Part shown: piece by piece, positions 45,660-57,331 of the stretch | How the letters are laid out: each line of letters opens with the position of its first letter | Numbering within the stretch: position 1 is the stretch's first letter | The notes under the pieces: model-generated | Databases searched by the model: none | The model's input: only the letters and a program-made list of their open reading frames with translations | What the model was told of the DNA's origin: nothing | Translations under genes and position numbers: made by a program | From: Epiperipatus broadwayi | Taxonomy: Eukaryota; Onychophora; Udeonychophora; Euonychophora; Peripatidae | Direction: 5' to 3' | Assembly: GCA_028023455.1 (NCBI GenBank) | Contig: JAQFVV010012508.1 | Span: 2,785,877 to 2,849,876 of the forward strand | DNA length: 64,000 nt

Positions 45660-46178
45660 ATTTGGATTTTTTTTTAACAGGCTATAAAAATAACTTAAAA
45701 ATAAATTTTCATTCAACAATATCCCATAATATTTTAAAAACACAATAGCAAGAGTATCTTAATTAAATGTTCACAAAAATGCATAAAATGTTGTAGACTT
45801 CCTAAGTGTTACACAGTGGATATGAGCCATGATTTTATAGAATAAGATTCCTTTACATTTTAAAGTTTATTTCAAATATGATGATGATGATGACATGGCT
45901 GGGTTGCATTCATTAAACATTAAGATCTAGAGTCAGTCGTGATCATTAAGCAATAAAATTCAGTATCCATTACTCTACCATGGCACTAATTCATGCATGG
46001 TAGTATATTCTTAAAAAAACAACAGAATTTTTGTTTATAATTTCCAGTTACAATCAGACAAGATGTTGAAGTTTTTAAAAAAGAAAATTGTTATAGAAGA
46101 TGCTAAAAGATGGTATTATAAGATATCAAATGAACATACTGAAGGATCTTTATTAAGTTTTATGTAAATTTATAAATA
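45660..46178. other. AT-rich spacer
   Basis: A short GAT microsatellite near 45880. Nothing else. Confidence 0.5.
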
Positions 46179-46186
46179 GTTTATAA

Positions 46187-46730
46187 CAGTGGTCTTCAAC
46201 CTTTTCACACCTGCGAACCGGTAAAAGTAAAAATAAGGTTCCACGGACCGGCAAAAATAAGGATAACGTTTCGCAGACTGGCCGAAGTCTATAGATAAAT
46301 TTTCTTAAAGATGTAAACTGCTTAGCCTTAGAAGAGCATAATTGTTATAACTGATCAAAACAACAATGTTAAATATACAAGATAAAGTTATATATATATA
46401 TGGAGTTTGTATAATAAAAAACTTTTTTTTTAAATTTTTATTTTTTTTAAAAAAAAAAAAAAAAAAAAAACTCCCCCCCCCCCCCAACATCAACATCAAC
46501 TAAAAAAAAAAAAAAAAATATTTTTGATGGGTGGGGTGGTTTTTTTTTTCTTCTTTTTTTTTTTTTTATAAATAGGGAAAAAGGGAAAATAAATAAAAAT
46601 TGGTTATATTAATTAAAAGTTTAAACTCTTATTTTGTTATTACAAACTTTCCTGCCAGTCTAGCGCGTGGACCGACTGAAAAGTTCTGCAGCCCGGCATC
46701 AGTCTGTGGACCAACGGCTGAAGACCACTG
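46187..46730. mobile_element. hAT nonautonomous element with perfect 8-bp TSD
   Basis: Ends CAGTGGTCTTCAACCTTTTC and (complement) CAGTGGTCTTCAGCCGTTGG. Inner parts with 'gaaccggtaaaag' and 'gcagcccggcatcagtctgt' are typical of hAT MITEs. Perfect 8-bp TSD GTTTATAA (46179-46186 and 46731-46738). The interior is low complexity with A, T and C homopolymers (46.43-46.57 kb), and no transposase. Confidence 0.88.
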
Positions 46731-46789
46731 GTTTATAAGATTAATTTTAAGCATTAAAAGCATAAAGCTAAACTAGACAATAAATAATC

Positions 46790-47185
46790 AAAATTACCCC
46801 AAATTCACAACTCAACCACACTAATCAAGAAAATAAACTCTAAAACAATACCAATAGTTTCACTGCTGCAAGCAGACTGCAAAGAACTACAAAACAACAA
46901 CATATTTGAAGCAAACATTACCCACAATTCCACTTACTTGCCATACACCCTTAATATTAAAATAACTTTTAAATAAGTTAACTGCTTCAGAATCATAAAA
47001 ATTTTTAAAGACTTGATGGTAGTTAGTGGAACTGTGGGTAATGTTTACTTGAAATATGTTGCTATTTTGTAGTTCTTTATACTTGAGAAGTCTGCTTGTA
47101 GAAGTGAAACCATTGGTAGTGTTTTAGAGTTTATTTTCTTGGCTAGCCTAATTGAGTTGTGAATTTGAGGTAATTTTGAAGATTA
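46790..47185. repeat. inverted pair of PLE terminal segments
   Basis: The left arm ('accccaaattcacaactcaa', 'ccaatagtttcactgctgca', 'aaacattacccacaattcca') is complementary to the right arm (47.01-47.18 kb). The same sequence forms the 3' terminal region of the Penelope-like element at 50.43-50.70 kb, so this is a solo, inverted copy of its pseudo-LTR. Confidence 0.7.
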
Positions 47186-47544
47186 ATTTTGTATAATCAT
47201 CACAAACTTTATTTAGTTTACATTTCTCTTTACATGATTTTTCTTTATCTAATGTTACGATTGTTATATTCATGCAAACTTGGCTACTAATGATAATCAG
47301 TAAAAAAATTAAGAGAACAATTTGGAAAAGAAATGAGCATATTGCTAAAAGAGAAAACAACAAATGTTCAACGGTAGATAAAAAAATCAGATTTCATTGT
47401 TATGTTGTAAATCAATAAATAGAACTATCCGTGACAACATTTAAATGCTTTTTCTTTAGCTCTATCATCAAACTAACTGTTAAAGGACCACATATATATA
47501 TATATAATAGAACACTTCTGATCCTTAATATATATATATATATA
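47186..47544. other. AT-rich spacer
   Basis: TA microsatellites at 47490-47507 and 47529-47545. Nothing else. Confidence 0.5.
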
Positions 47545-47682
47545 TAGAACTCACAAAATAAGCTCTTAAAAAGCTTTGCAAAATATCCCCAACCCCAGAA
47601 CGAAACCAGGCAGAAAACGGTCTGAGGTTGAGGGTATTCTACAAAACTTGTTAAGAGCTTATTGTGCAAGCTCTATATATAA
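47545..47682. mobile_element. small foldback
   Basis: 'cacaaaataagctctta' and 'atatccccaacc' on the left pair with 'gagggtattct' and 'taagagcttattgtgc' on the right. Arms about 55 bp. Noncoding. Confidence 0.55.
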
Positions 47683-48399
47683 CATTAATAAATACAAGCT
47701 TATTAAATTAAGTCATATGACATCTGACTTGATTTTTTTGTAATATATATATATATAACATTTGAGATTAAAGCCCATAACACCTACAATAAATATTTAA
47801 AATACTCTCTAATCAAGCATAAGTCAAAATTTACCAAAAATAGAGTGGCCGCTTATTCTTGTACTCCATTCATTTATATAGGTCGACTAAAATACTTGAA
47901 TTAGAGAGAATGAAATATTTAAATCAATCCACAATATTGTATATATATAAATTGAAATATAAGAATAAATAGCTGTTTTATTCTTGATAAATTATGACAG
48001 CTACAGAGAATACCTTGTAATATTTGTAATAGCCTAATAGTCTATCCTTTGAAATATACGGTGCAGAGAAACTTATCACATATAATTATATGCACAGGAC
48101 TGGGCAAACCTGCAGACCAAAAGCTACTTAAATTTTTTCCCAATGTTGTGTGGGGCAACTACTTATTTATTACATTGCAATAATAATAATAATAATACTT
48201 ACAATAGATCAGTTCGAGCAAATAATAACATTTTGATTTAGGTCTTTGATTATTCACTATAAAGTGCCAGTTAGTCAAACTATTGAATGACAATGGTCTG
48301 TTCCAGAAGGAGAGTGGATATTTCAAGAATATAGTTATATTTTCTGACTAACTGACCTAATGTTTAGTATAGCTCGAACTGATGACAGACTTAGTTTAA
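47683..48399. other. AT-rich spacer
   Basis: Short TA and AAT microsatellites. Nothing else. Confidence 0.5.
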
Positions 48400-48990
48400 T
48401 TTATTTAAGAGGGCACCAGGATCAGTAAAGAATAGGTTTGTTAATAAGAATAGGGAGTTAGAGAGATAGAGAACTAGTATGGAGAGTAAAAAGAGTTTAA
48501 ATATATATAGAAGTAAACAGAATATTAGGTGTGAGTTAATGTATGATAATAGTAAGGAAAGTAGTTTATTGTTTAAGGCTCGAACAGGATCTTTAGCAAC
48601 AAGAGAATATTAATGTAAGTGGAAAAATATGGATTATTTAGTCTGTAAATTATGTAAGGAAGGAATCGAAAATATTAGGCAGCTGTTAATTGAATGTAAA
48701 TGCTTGAAAACAGAAAGGGCACATATAATGAAGTGATGGAAGAATAAATATAAAAAAGTGATTATACAGAAAGTGGATTATTGATTTTTATGCTGGGTTT
48801 GGGAAAAGATAAGGGGGATTTAGATATAAAGGCCATAGAGTTGACAAAGATTATGTTGTGGAAATGGGATGGAGCAGAATATGGGAAAACTTAGACTGGG
48901 GAATGGAAAACAAAGTGGCTAACAGGTTTCTCTGGGCATAATTGTTGAGAGATTCTTGACTCCATTTAAGGAGAAGTTACAGTACATCAC
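48400..48990 (+). pseudogene. LINE family K, 3' end relic
   Basis: Parallels 1.5-2.06 kb: 'ggctcgaacaggatctttag', VCKLCKEGIENIRQLLIEC (knuckle with the His replaced by Gln) and 'ggaaatgggatggagcaga'. Stops and frameshifts throughout. Confidence 0.7.
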
Positions 48991-50424
48991 ATCATTCTCA
49001 TCATGCTTTTGATGAGACTTACAAAGCAAATAATTAACAGTAAGAGCAGGAATTACATTTTCACATCACTTAATTTATTAAAAGAATTTTCCCTCAGGCT
49101 TTAATCAAGCATATTTGGCAAAGGTAATTTACACAATTCTTTAATCTTAATAATAAAATCTAAATAACTAAAATTCAGCATGGGCAGTGAAAGGTTTATA
49201 TTATTAGTACAGTTTTATTAACACACATTAAATATTTAAACAATAAGAATTATTTATAATATTGGAAAGAACACATATACATAATCCAATAATTATATGA
49301 ATCAATTCAAATAGTTCACTTTTAAGGATAAAATCACAAATGTCTCTTCTTTCTTTTTACTAAATTAGAAGTTTGTCTTTTAAAATCTAGTTCATAAATC
49401 TTTTTGATTTATTTAGATAAGTTACGATATGGCCATTGGCTTACCGGTAAGTTCCTTTGATGAGGAGTCTGTTGTATTTATTTATGGCTCCATTCTGATA
49501 ATACTTTGGTGTCTCTGATCAATATTTAGGGCAAGGCTAGATGAAGCTTTAAGTGACTTTTGTGAGCAATGCCAGTGAACGATCTGATTCCTTCTCACAC
49601 ATTACATTTATGTTCGCACAGTATTTCTGGATTGAAACATTTTCCTACAGCTTCGAAATGCTGCACATAAGAAACAGCCAGCAAAACACAGATAAAAAAA
49701 AAAAGACCACTTCTAAACTGGTCTGATCTTTTATACTGATGATCATTTTGAGATTTCTGCACATCTTATCCTTTGTTTTATTATCACTCGATAATCTTCA
49801 ACATTCCCTATTACTTTTTAGTTACAAAGTCTTTTTTATATATATAAATTATTTCAGCCATATTTAATTATCTGGTAAAAGGTTTTTACTCTGATTGTAA
49901 TCCTTTGCATTTATAATTTCTTTTTATCTGGATAAATAATCTGTATGTACTTAACATTCTTTCAAATATTAACATTACTTTAATTAAATAAATATTAAAC
50001 ACAATAATTCTCATGAATGCATCAAAAGAAAATTATATTAACTAATAAAAAAAAATCTAAATTACATCCACTGATGGATTTTTAAATGTCGATATAGTTA
50101 TACCATATATATGTAAATGGTACAATATTTATATAGGTAACCTCTGTATAACGTATGGCATTCCTATGGTTTCAAAAATTAGGAACCCTCCCACCTCATA
50201 ACGTGATATTCCTACAACAACGTTCTGCTTTAACATGGTTCAAGAATTGGAGAAACAAAATGTTTTGTCAATTAGAAAAATTCTATATATCAAGGAAAGT
50301 GACAAGAGTTTTTACGAGCAAACACTATCTCTGTCGATATTTGCCATTCAAGCTTTCATGAAAATGCTTGTTTAATGGTGATTGTTAATGATGAGAAAGA
50401 AATTATGTAATATTAATATAATCA
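48991..50424. other. AT-rich intergenic, nothing recognised
   Basis: 49.4-49.7 kb and 50.15-50.36 kb have a more balanced composition but no domain or repeat that I recognise. Confidence 0.4.
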
Positions 50425-50946
50425 AACTTACCCCAAATTCACACCTAACCCAGACTAGCCAAAGAAAACAAGCTCTAAAGCACAACCAATAGTTTCACTA
50501 TTACAAGCAGACATCTTAAATGTAAAGTGCTAAAAGATAACAAGAAATTTATACTAAACATTACCCACAATTCTACTTACATCCCACATACCCTTAATAC
50601 TAAAAAAACTTTTAAATAAGTTAATTGCTTACCAAAGAAAATAAATTCTAAAACACAACCAATAGCTGTACTATTACAAGCAGACTTCTTAAATGTAAAG
50701 GATTAAATGATAATAAGAAATTTCATTTCTCTCAGAGAAGACAACTTTAGCCTCATCAAAAATAATAGCACAGACTGTATCTTTTTCATGGATACATAAA
50801 GCATAACTGATATATTTATTTCTAATCTTTCTCTTATGTACCTTAATCCTTTCATTTAAGCTCAAACTATTCTGATCTATATACATCTTTTTGCAAAACT
50901 ACTCCATGAATAGTCTTTCTATCAAAAATTTTCTTTGTATTATTTA

Positions 50947-51435
50947 AACAGGCAAAACTCACTATACATATCATGTGATGTTTCTTGGCTTAAAACCAAT
51001 CCTGCCTAATAGGATAGTGGTGGCTATGATTATTAAAGAACCAAAGACACCAAAATGTATAGGCACTGAACTGGGTTCAGACCTATATGACTATATAAGC
51101 TTATGGGCTTGAATTGAAAATATTAAGGTGTTTTCAATTTAAGACTCATAGTTTTGTAGTTAAGTGGAGATAAAAGGTGGTTTCTGGAGGGTTGCATTAG
51201 ATCCTAAGATCTAGGTGCAGTGCTCTCAGATCCAAGGCTCCTCACAAACGAAGGCCACAAGCCAGAAACTAGTCTGCGGATATTGGATGAGTAGGCACTA
51301 GATGGGGATTTTATGGACAAACCTTCTGGAATCCATTGGTTACTCTAGCTTGCTGTGTGTGGCAATACATATAGTGAGTTTTGCCTGTTTTAATAACAGT
51401 TATAAGCAAGCATAAGAAGTGGTGATCATGTGAAG
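50947..51435 (+). mobile_element. family A copy inserted near the PLE 3' end, 17-bp TSD
   Basis: TSD TTTCTTTGTATTATTTA / TTTCTTTATATTATTTA (50930-50946, 51436-51452). It has a very short left arm, then one nearly full plus-strand unit. The CUGANGA box has decayed (reads CAAACGA), so no cleavage is expected, although GAAAC, ACTAGT and GTC remain. It separates the PLE GIY-YIG region from its RT. Confidence 0.86.
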
Positions 51436-51459
51436 TTTCTTTATATTATTTAATATAGG

Positions 51460-51720
51460 GTATATGAGCACAGACTTTCAGATGACCCACCACTCTCCAC
51501 TCTATCTAATAACACTGATACACTCAAGCACATATATGCTGAAAAAATAATCACCAATATACGTATTTCATGCTAAACCAGCAATCATCAGTTGGTCCAG
51601 ATTATCATCTCCCACACATATATACTATAAGTGCTCAGATATATATTAAGATAGACGATCTTCATACTTTAATGGACAGGCTCCAATCTACTACACACTC
51701 CAACTCTTCAACCGTCCAAA
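51460..51720 (-). mobile_element. SINE family B copy inside the PLE
   Basis: Shares 'cactgatacactcaagcaca', 'cagttggtccagattatcat' and 'cttcatactttaatggacag' with the 4.1-kb copy. It lies between the family A insertion and the resumed PLE coding sequence at about 51.72 kb. Confidence 0.6.
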
Positions 51721-52110
51721 GTAATACCTTTATGTTGATCTAAAGTCAATCTGAAACCCAAATTATTTAAAGTAATACCGCTTTTCCAAGCAATAGTCTT
51801 ATTTCCAAATAAATTATTATTTTTACATACAATTCTATAAGAAGTCAATTTAAAAGGCAAAGAAATAAAATCATCTGATGGGAGCTTGAAAGTCTATTAC
51901 AATTACTATTAAATAAAGTATATTGGAGTAGCCAAGACTCAAACAATCTTTATAAAATTGGCCTTTTTGAAACAAATCTACACCAATAGAATTATTTAAT
52001 CTCTTATTTCTATAACAATAATTTCTTAAAGCTGCTACTTTATGAGATACAGATTGATAGTTATCAGGTTAATTATAGATCTTAATTCCTTATTCTTAAC
52101 ATTATAACTA

Positions 52111-52564
52111 ATAAACATTACATGACCTGCTTACAACTGTTTTAAAACAGGCAAAACTCACTATACGTATTGCCACACACAGCAAGCTAGTGTAATCAAT
52201 GGATGCCAGAAGGCTGTGCATAAAAATGTATGGGTATTGAACTGAATTCAGACCCATATGACTATATAAGTTAATGGGCTTGGATTGAAAACATTAAGGT
52301 GTTTTCAATTTAAGACTCATAGTTTTGTAGTTAAGTGGAGATAAAAGGTGGTTGCTAGAGGGTTGCATTAGATCTTAAGATCTAGGTGCAGTGATCTCAG
52401 ACCCAAGGCTCCTCACTGACGAAGGCCAAAAGCCAGAAACTAGTCTGGAGATGTCGGATGAGTAGGCACTAGATGGGGATTTTATGCACAAGCCTTCTGG
52501 CATCCATTGATTACTCTAGCTTACTGAGTGTGGCAATACGTATAGTGAGTTTTATCTGTTTTAA
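52111..52564 (+). mobile_element. family A copy interrupting PLE coding sequence, 13-bp TSD
   Basis: Perfect TSD AACATTATAACTA (52098-52110 and 52565-52577) that itself encodes part of the PLE reading frame, proving insertion into the element. It has a short inverted left arm and a nearly full plus-strand unit. Confidence 0.9.
52396..52462 (+). ncRNA. hammerhead ribozyme candidate, weakened stem I
   Basis: CTGACGA at 52416-52422, stem II GGC-CAAAA-GCC, GAAA at 52436-52439, ACTAGT, GTC at 52443-52445. Stem I (TGGAGA opposite TCCTCA) has one A-C mismatch and the outer helix is changed, so activity is doubtful. Confidence 0.62.
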
Positions 52565-52952
52565 AACATTATAACTACATACCAAATAACTATTCTCTAT
52601 ATTTCTAATCACCAATAAATCTAAAAAATTTAATTAACAAAATCTACCCCCCCCCTCATTCTACAACATATTTTACAGAAGGACCAAAATAATTAAACTC
52701 ACTTATCATTGCTTTCAATTTATCATTTTTGATTACAAATAAACAATCATCTACATATCTAACAAATAAATTTAAATATAAATAATCCTTCTTAATAATA
52801 ATTTCCTCTTCCAAATAATTATTGTAAACTAACCAAATTAAAGGAAAAATAATACAACCTATTATTCACCGTTCCTTAATCTTATAAAAATTACCATTAT
52901 AAATAAAATACGTAGAATCGTCCAATAATAAAAAACAAATCTTTAATAACTT

Positions 52953-53053
52953 GTCTTGCATTGGTGGTCGAGAGGTCAGCGTGACTGCTTTGTAAAGAGG
53001 CAGTTGCCCGGGTTGCGGGTTCGCGTCCCGGCCGATGCTATGACAAAAAAAAA
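52953..53053 (+). mobile_element. SINE family C (tRNA-derived), inserted in the PLE
   Basis: TSD AATCTTTAATAACTT / AATCTTCAATAACTT (52938-52952 and 53054-53068). Body as in 15.74 kb: GCATTGG/CCGATGC acceptor-like ends, TGGTCGAGAGG A box, GGTTCGCGTCC B box, A-rich tail. The anticodon-arm region differs from the other copy. Confidence 0.82.
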
Positions 53054-53289
53054 AATCTTCAATAACTTTAATTTTCTTCTTTGACAAAAATCACGTTTAA
53101 TCAACACAGACATAACTACTTAATCTATTAACAGATTAATACATATTCTCAATATCCAAAGTACCAAATACCCAATTATTTTCCATTTTAAATTTATTAA
53201 TCTTATCAAAACCCTCAAAAAAAGAAGAAACTGCATAATGACCAAAATTAACAAATTGCTTTTAAAAATTTAAAAACCGTGACATGCTC

Positions 53290-53790
53290 CTAGCTCCAAA
53301 AGTATTATTCAGGAAATATGGACTCTAATTGCATTATAAGGATGACTGCTGGTAAAACGCTTTGTTTCTTCTGCATTATTGCTGAAAGTGGTTTTGTTAA
53401 TAATCAGAGGTTCAGATCCTTATGTTATCAAAATGGATAATATTTAACTGAATACATCAGATTTAGCATAAATACCTAAGCCTTCATAGTTGTAGTGATT
53501 TTTCCAATGGTGATCTGACCAAACTCTAGATTGACTACGTGACTCTTGGTAGTGTGAGGCAATTTGTCTAGGTGAGTTGGTGAGCTTAATTGGTCTACTT
53601 GTGTGTTAACAGTAGACCAGGTATTCGGGTTTACCTCTTGCCCAGAATAATACTATCTTTTATTTATTTATAACCATGTAATTCGTTTTTATGTTTGTAA
53701 TTCTAGCTTTCCTTTTAATTTACCATGTATATATAATTGTCACTGTAAACATTGTACTTGTTTAATAAATATTTTGGAAAAAAAAAAAAA
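53290..53790 (+). mobile_element. polyadenylated insertion in the PLE (processed retrocopy or SINE)
   Basis: It separates the KTHKEGFPLRFI block of the PLE from its motif A. It ends with AATAAA (53764-53769) and an A-run (53778-53790), as expected for a reverse-transcribed polyadenylated RNA on the plus strand. The body (for example 'ggtattcgggtttacctctt') matches nothing else in the window. The flanking GGTTTTT-containing sequences may be a decayed TSD. Source RNA unknown. Confidence 0.5.
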
Positions 53791-53906
53791 TTCTTCAAAA
53801 ACCTAGAAATATCCTCAACAACACTACATGTAAAATCAAAATAAATCTTAAAGGAAAACCCTCTTTGTGAGTCTTAAAATTTATAAACATCTTAGCTGAT
53901 ATGAAG

Positions 53907-54055
53907 TCATCAAACATTACATGATCACCATTTTTTTTCTTTATGTGATATTGGATGAGTAGGCACTAGATATGAATTTTTTGCACAAACCTTCTTACAT
54001 CCATTGATTACTGTCTTCCACTGAGTGGCGCTACTGTATGGAGAGTTTAGCCTCT
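53907..54055. mobile_element. family A fragment
   Basis: Left tail ATCAAACATTACATGATCACC joined to the distal part of a plus-strand unit ('gatattggatgagtaggcac' to GAGAGTTTAGCCTCT). The ribozyme core is deleted; only the 3' strand of stem I remains. Confidence 0.75.
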
Positions 54056-54272
54056 ACGGGCATGAAGAAATTATTTTCTCAGAGTAACACTGGCTTTGAT
54101 TTATTATTACCTATTTTAGAACCATTTTTTACTTGATTTCGATTATTTCAGAGGTATTGAAAAAAAAAGAACTCATTGCTTTACAAAATACCTACAAAGT
54201 ATTTGAATTAATTACTATTCTGGTATAATCTAGTCAATATAGTCCTACCCTAATTTCTAATCTTTTATTTAG
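54056..54272. other. AT-rich spacer
   Basis: Nothing recognised. Confidence 0.4.
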
Positions 54273-54285
54273 ATGTCATAAAGCT

Positions 54286-54574
54286 TCACATGATCACTTT
54301 CTCTTATACTAAAACATAATTGTTTATAAACAAGGCAAAACTCTCTATACAGTAGTGCCACCCTGTGCCAACCGGAGTAATCAATGGATGCCAAAAGGCT
54401 TCTGCTCTTGGATCCAAAGCTCCTCACTGACGAAGGCCACAAGCCAGAAACTAGTCTGGGGATATTGGATGAATAGGCATTAGATAGGGATTTTATGCAC
54501 AAGCCTTCTGGCATCCATTGATTACTCTGGTTGGCACAGGGTGACACTACTGTATAGAGAGTTTTACTTTGTTT
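54286..54574 (+). mobile_element. family A, palindromic copy with 13-bp TSD
   Basis: Perfect TSD ATGTCATAAAGCT (54273-54285 and 54575-54587). Starts TCACATGATCAC, has a short left arm and a longer right arm that retains an intact plus-strand ribozyme. It ends TTTTACTTTGTTT, the complement of the usual terminus. Confidence 0.88.
54405..54473 (+). ncRNA. type I hammerhead ribozyme candidate
   Basis: CTGACGA at 54427-54433, stem II GGC-CACAA-GCC, GAAA at 54447-54450, ACTAGT, GTC at 54454-54456. Stem I TGGGGA/TCCTCA plus TTGGAT/ATCCAA are perfect. Only the outermost GAG/CTC is reduced. Confidence 0.8.
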
Positions 54575-54587
54575 ATGTCATAAAGCT

Positions 54588-54874
54588 ACCAGATCCATTC
54601 TGCCTCATTACCAGCCACTTCCCAACTTTTTTATTTTTATAACAAAGGTTCAACATTCTATTAGTGGAATAAAATATCAACGTGAGCAAGATGCTTATTA
54701 ATATAATGGTTTTAATTTTCAATCATTATTCTAATAAAAATATTTATTTTGAAGTCAGTGAATATTGTAAATTTTTCCATAAAGTAGGATAAAAATCTTG
54801 TAACTCACTCACCTTTATGAGCTAATCTACACTTCTAGAGTTATTTGTTGTGATAGTAAGATATATAACTATCT
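54588..54874. other. AT-rich spacer
   Basis: Nothing recognised. Confidence 0.4.
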
Positions 54875-54884
54875 ACTCTTCTTG

Positions 54885-55358
54885 AAAATATGCCCATGTG
54901 CTTGAAAAGGAAGGTTTTTAATAAATGTGTTTTACCAGTTCTTACTTATGGATCTGAGATTTGGACACTTAATAGAAGAGCAATATAGAGATATCAGACC
55001 ACTCAAAGAAGTATGGAGAGATGCATGTTGGGAATAACAAGAAGAGATCGAAAATGCAATATATGGGTAAGAGAACAAACAGTTGTTACTGACCTCATTG
55101 AAAAAATTAAAAGACTGAAGTTGGAGTTGGGCTGGATATTTCTAGAAGAGACGATAATAGATAGACAATTGGAGTCTTAAACTGGATTACAAGAGATTAT
55201 AAAAGACCCAGAAGGAGACCACATGTGAGATGGATGGATGAAATAAGCAAGTGTGCAGGGGTGGTGAGGAGAAAAGAAGATAAAGATCGGAGATGGATTG
55301 AACTTGGAGAGACCTTCATCCTTCAGTGGAATGATAATGGTTGATGATGATGATGATG
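54885..55358 (+). mobile_element. RTE-like LINE, 5'-truncated copy with 10-bp TSD
   Basis: TSD ACTCTTCTTG (54875-54884 and 55359-55368). Matches the last 470 bp of the LINE at 57.3-60.6 kb, from the LPVLTYGSE block through the C-terminus to the (TGA)n tail. Typical dead-on-arrival product of target-primed reverse transcription. It lacks the single-T insertion that breaks the larger copy, although it carries its own stops. Confidence 0.88.
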
Positions 55359-55368
55359 ACTCTTCTTG

Positions 55369-57331
55369 GACTGATGTATAGTGTGGTATTACTATATACC
55401 TCATACAGTGTTCTGATAACATCAATAGATTGCATATCTGATGGTATAAGACTACTCACACACATACACAAACAACAGTAAAATAAAAATGATACTTCTG
55501 TATAATTAAAAAAAGGCAAAGTATACGCTTGGAATGATTTGTCGGCATGAATAAAACCAGGTGTCATATATCTGGTAAAAATAAAAGACTTGATTTCTAG
55601 AACGCCTTTTATTGCCATAAAAGCATTACTCATTTGCTGTTTAGTAATTTTACAAAATCCCCCACTAAGTTCTTAAACTTTAGATAAATGTATTACCTTG
55701 GGTGAATTAACAACCATGTAGAGTAGATGAGAGTTACCTTTATTTCTCTTTGCTCGTTTCTATGTCAATCTGCAATAGTACTCATATTTTTCTAGAATAT
55801 TATTAATGTAATTTTTCAGATTTTTTTTAAAGTCTGCTATTTCCCAACTGCTAATTTACTTTCTCTTAGTTTAACTACATATTTCTTAGAATTGATAATC
55901 TTTCCTATATAGTTAATTTTGGTGGAGTAGTATAACCTAGAAGAAAAAATATATTTCCCCCCTCACAAGTCGCAGTCTAGAAAGCAACTAACTACTCCTA
56001 TGAAAAAAATCTTAGGCTAAGGTGACTATATATAAGCCTTCTAGAATTAAAACCACATTACTTTTGTACCTTTTAATTACCATTTAATTTGATCCAGATC
56101 TGTTTTGATCTATCCTTTGTTTCAAGATTGTTAGCTAAAGTTATGCGTACAGTTTTCACAGGTAATATTTGCACTTTAGAATTCAAACCCAGTATTTGTA
56201 CATATAATTGCTCAGCACTAATTGAAATATGACTTTCAGAAACCAACAGCATTTTGAGGATCATTCCTTGAGAGAGGATTCTTATTTTGGGACTGATTTG
56301 AATTTTAAATTAAGATATGCATGTTAAATTAGCCAATCAAATCATAACCTTCCACCAAACATTACGTTTCTCAAGTAGTCATAAGGTCATGGACTGATTT
56401 CAAATTTGGTTTGTACCTTATTGCCGACACTATTTGTCAAACTAATTGTGCTTCTACTTTCTCTTAACAATATGCTCTTTCACAGCTCCTTACAATTGTT
56501 CGTTGCTTTCCGACTTGTGCTTTATGGTTAGAATTTCTTCATATAACAATGCTATTTACATTAGGGTTGTCTCTGGATCACAATATTGCTTTATTTTGAA
56601 ACCGAGAATATTCTGGTTCCTTGTGGAAATCCCCTGCATGTAGTCGCTCACATCCGAGTTCATTGATCCATTTGATGGTTTTCCCATTCAGCCCTATAAC
56701 CATTTTCTCTAATCTAATAGACAAATTGTATCTGATTATCTCTCCAAATAAAGTGCATATCATAAATGTCACTTGAAAAAAAGTATCATAGAAAAATAGG
56801 AATAAATTTCATCTCCCCTTACTCTATATCTTTTTTATAAAATTCCGTCCTGATATTCTTTCATCAAAAATTATTTAGATACTGGTTCCTTGTGTGTTGC
56901 AAAGTTATTAGGGTTCTTAATCATGGAATTCCATCATTGCACTGAAGATGTTTCAGCAAAATAACACCAAGCTAATCGAATGTTGTATTTTGTCCCTTCT
57001 CCCACCCACACACAATCATTTCTAAATACTCATATGCTTAAAAACTGTGGCCCCTATTCCCTTTGAATTGAACTCAGTTCCTTATTCTCATTTTTTTTAT
57101 TATCTCTATTTCACTTTTTTAAATTCATTTATTGAATTATTTCTTTCAGTAATTCTACTCTTCCTTGTTGCTTCTAAGCCTTTAGTTTAAGCTACTACAT
57201 TACTGCCTTGTGAGATATTTGCATTTGTCCCCATTCATTTTTTGTTTTGTCTAATATTTCATCTTTGAATGTTTCTTAACATATACTTGATTTCCTTCCT
57301 AACTTACTTTTATTTCCATTATGTCACATAT
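55369..57331. other. AT-rich intergenic; T-rich right part
   Basis: Microsatellite (GAT)n remains at the LINE edge. From about 56.9 kb the plus strand is T-rich (A-rich on minus), as it is on the far side of the LINE (60.6-61.8 kb), so the LINE split an asymmetric, minus-strand-oriented segment. Charged, lysine-rich peptides with stops can be read on minus but no domain is secure. Confidence 0.4.

Larger units (their letters stand above)
50425..53905 (-). pseudogene. Penelope-like retroelement relic, near full length
   Basis: Minus strand, N- to C-terminal: KTHKEGFPLRFI (53.87 kb), then a CSVVEDISRFL piece, LDIENMY (palm motif A, 53.16 kb), RYVDDCLFVIKND (catalytic YVDD, about 52.75 kb), HKVAALRNYCYRNKRL (52.03 kb), KLPSDDFISLPFK, and a GIY-YIG portion with YIDQNSLSLNERIKVHKRKI (50.87 kb). 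The 3' region 50.43-50.72 kb holds two direct copies of the 'caaccaatag...attacaagcagac' block, i.e. a tandem pseudo-LTR. Stops and at least five insertions disrupt it. Confidence 0.82.

Noticed and set aside
50470-50520. TGCTTGTAATAGTGAAACTA in the PLE 3' repeat as a ribozyme core
   Set aside because: The CUGANGA box is absent (reads CTGCTTG), so the resemblance is limited to GAAAC.
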